Below, one piece after another: positions 5,692-5,728 of a stretch of DNA of 5,728 nt. Numbering within the stretch: position 1 is the first letter of the stretch; every line of letters starts with the position of its first letter. Below the pieces are notes generated by a model. The model was not told the origin of the DNA, did not search any database, and saw only the letters and a program-made list of their open reading frames with translations. The position numbers and the translations under genes were made by a program. The stretch comes from Planctomycetaceae bacterium (lineage in GTDB: Bacteria > Planctomycetota > Planctomycetia > Pirellulales > Thermoguttaceae): contig JAISQS010000078.1 in NCBI GenBank assembly GCA_031274045.1, positions 1-5,728 on the forward strand, read 5' to 3'.

Positions 5692-5728
5692 GGAACTTGA
5701 ATAATTGCTGATTTTAGATTGTGGATTG
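5692..5728. repeat. Upstream region of the ATPase, spacer-repeat fragment at window edge
   Basis: On the minus strand this reads CAATCCACAATCTAAAATC followed by AGCAATTATTCAAGTTCC before the ATG. It carries the same AATC-TAAAATC-type words as the other two spacers. No Shine-Dalgarno and no convincing promoter are visible in the 37 bases available, so where the transcript starts cannot be said. Confidence 0.45.

Overview
The window carries four genes, all on the minus strand, in transcription order from right to left: a stand-alone AAA (OLD/AAA15-like) ATPase (5691-4489), a small TOPRIM-like/DUF4276-type protein (4487-3759), a very large DUF1156/COG1743 adenine-specific DNA methylase with zinc knuckles (3677-627), and a truncated four-helix-bundle protein (507-190). 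The left edge (1-266) is a non-coding array of GC-rich palindromes. No rRNA, tRNA, CRISPR array, integrase or transposase gene is visible.

Organism: a bacterium of moderate to low GC with strongly fluctuating local composition. The interspersed GC-rich palindromes, the A+T-rich repeats between genes and the four-helix-bundle gene resemble low-GC Planctomycetota-like or other PVC/environmental genomes. This is an impression from repeat style only, and the taxon cannot be fixed from these genes.

How the genes fit together: the ATPase and the TOPRIM-like gene are separated by one base, and the ribosome binding site of the second lies inside the end of the first, so they are almost certainly one translationally coupled unit. 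ATPase plus separate TOPRIM-type nuclease is a recurrent anti-phage design (compare PARIS AriA/AriB and AbiL; Gabija GajA has both domains in one protein). The methylase follows after an 81-bp spacer in the same direction. It is intact by motifs: DUF1156 N-terminus, motif I DPFAGGG, two Cys knuckles, motif IV DPPY, and the conserved C-terminus. The classic DUF1156 partners (DUF499 ATPase, helicases) are not in the window. An ATPase / TOPRIM-like / modification methylase arrangement is the best candidate here for an undescribed defence combination. It could equally be two independent defence cassettes placed side by side in an island.

The spacers are the second notable point. Those at 508-626 and 3678-3758, and the sequence upstream of the ATPase (5692-5728), are built from one A+T-rich repeat family with a period of about 14 bp (core like AATCTGCAATC). 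Copies flanking the methylase are inverted relative to each other and match over 36 bp, so the methylase gene sits between terminal-inverted-repeat-like sequences.
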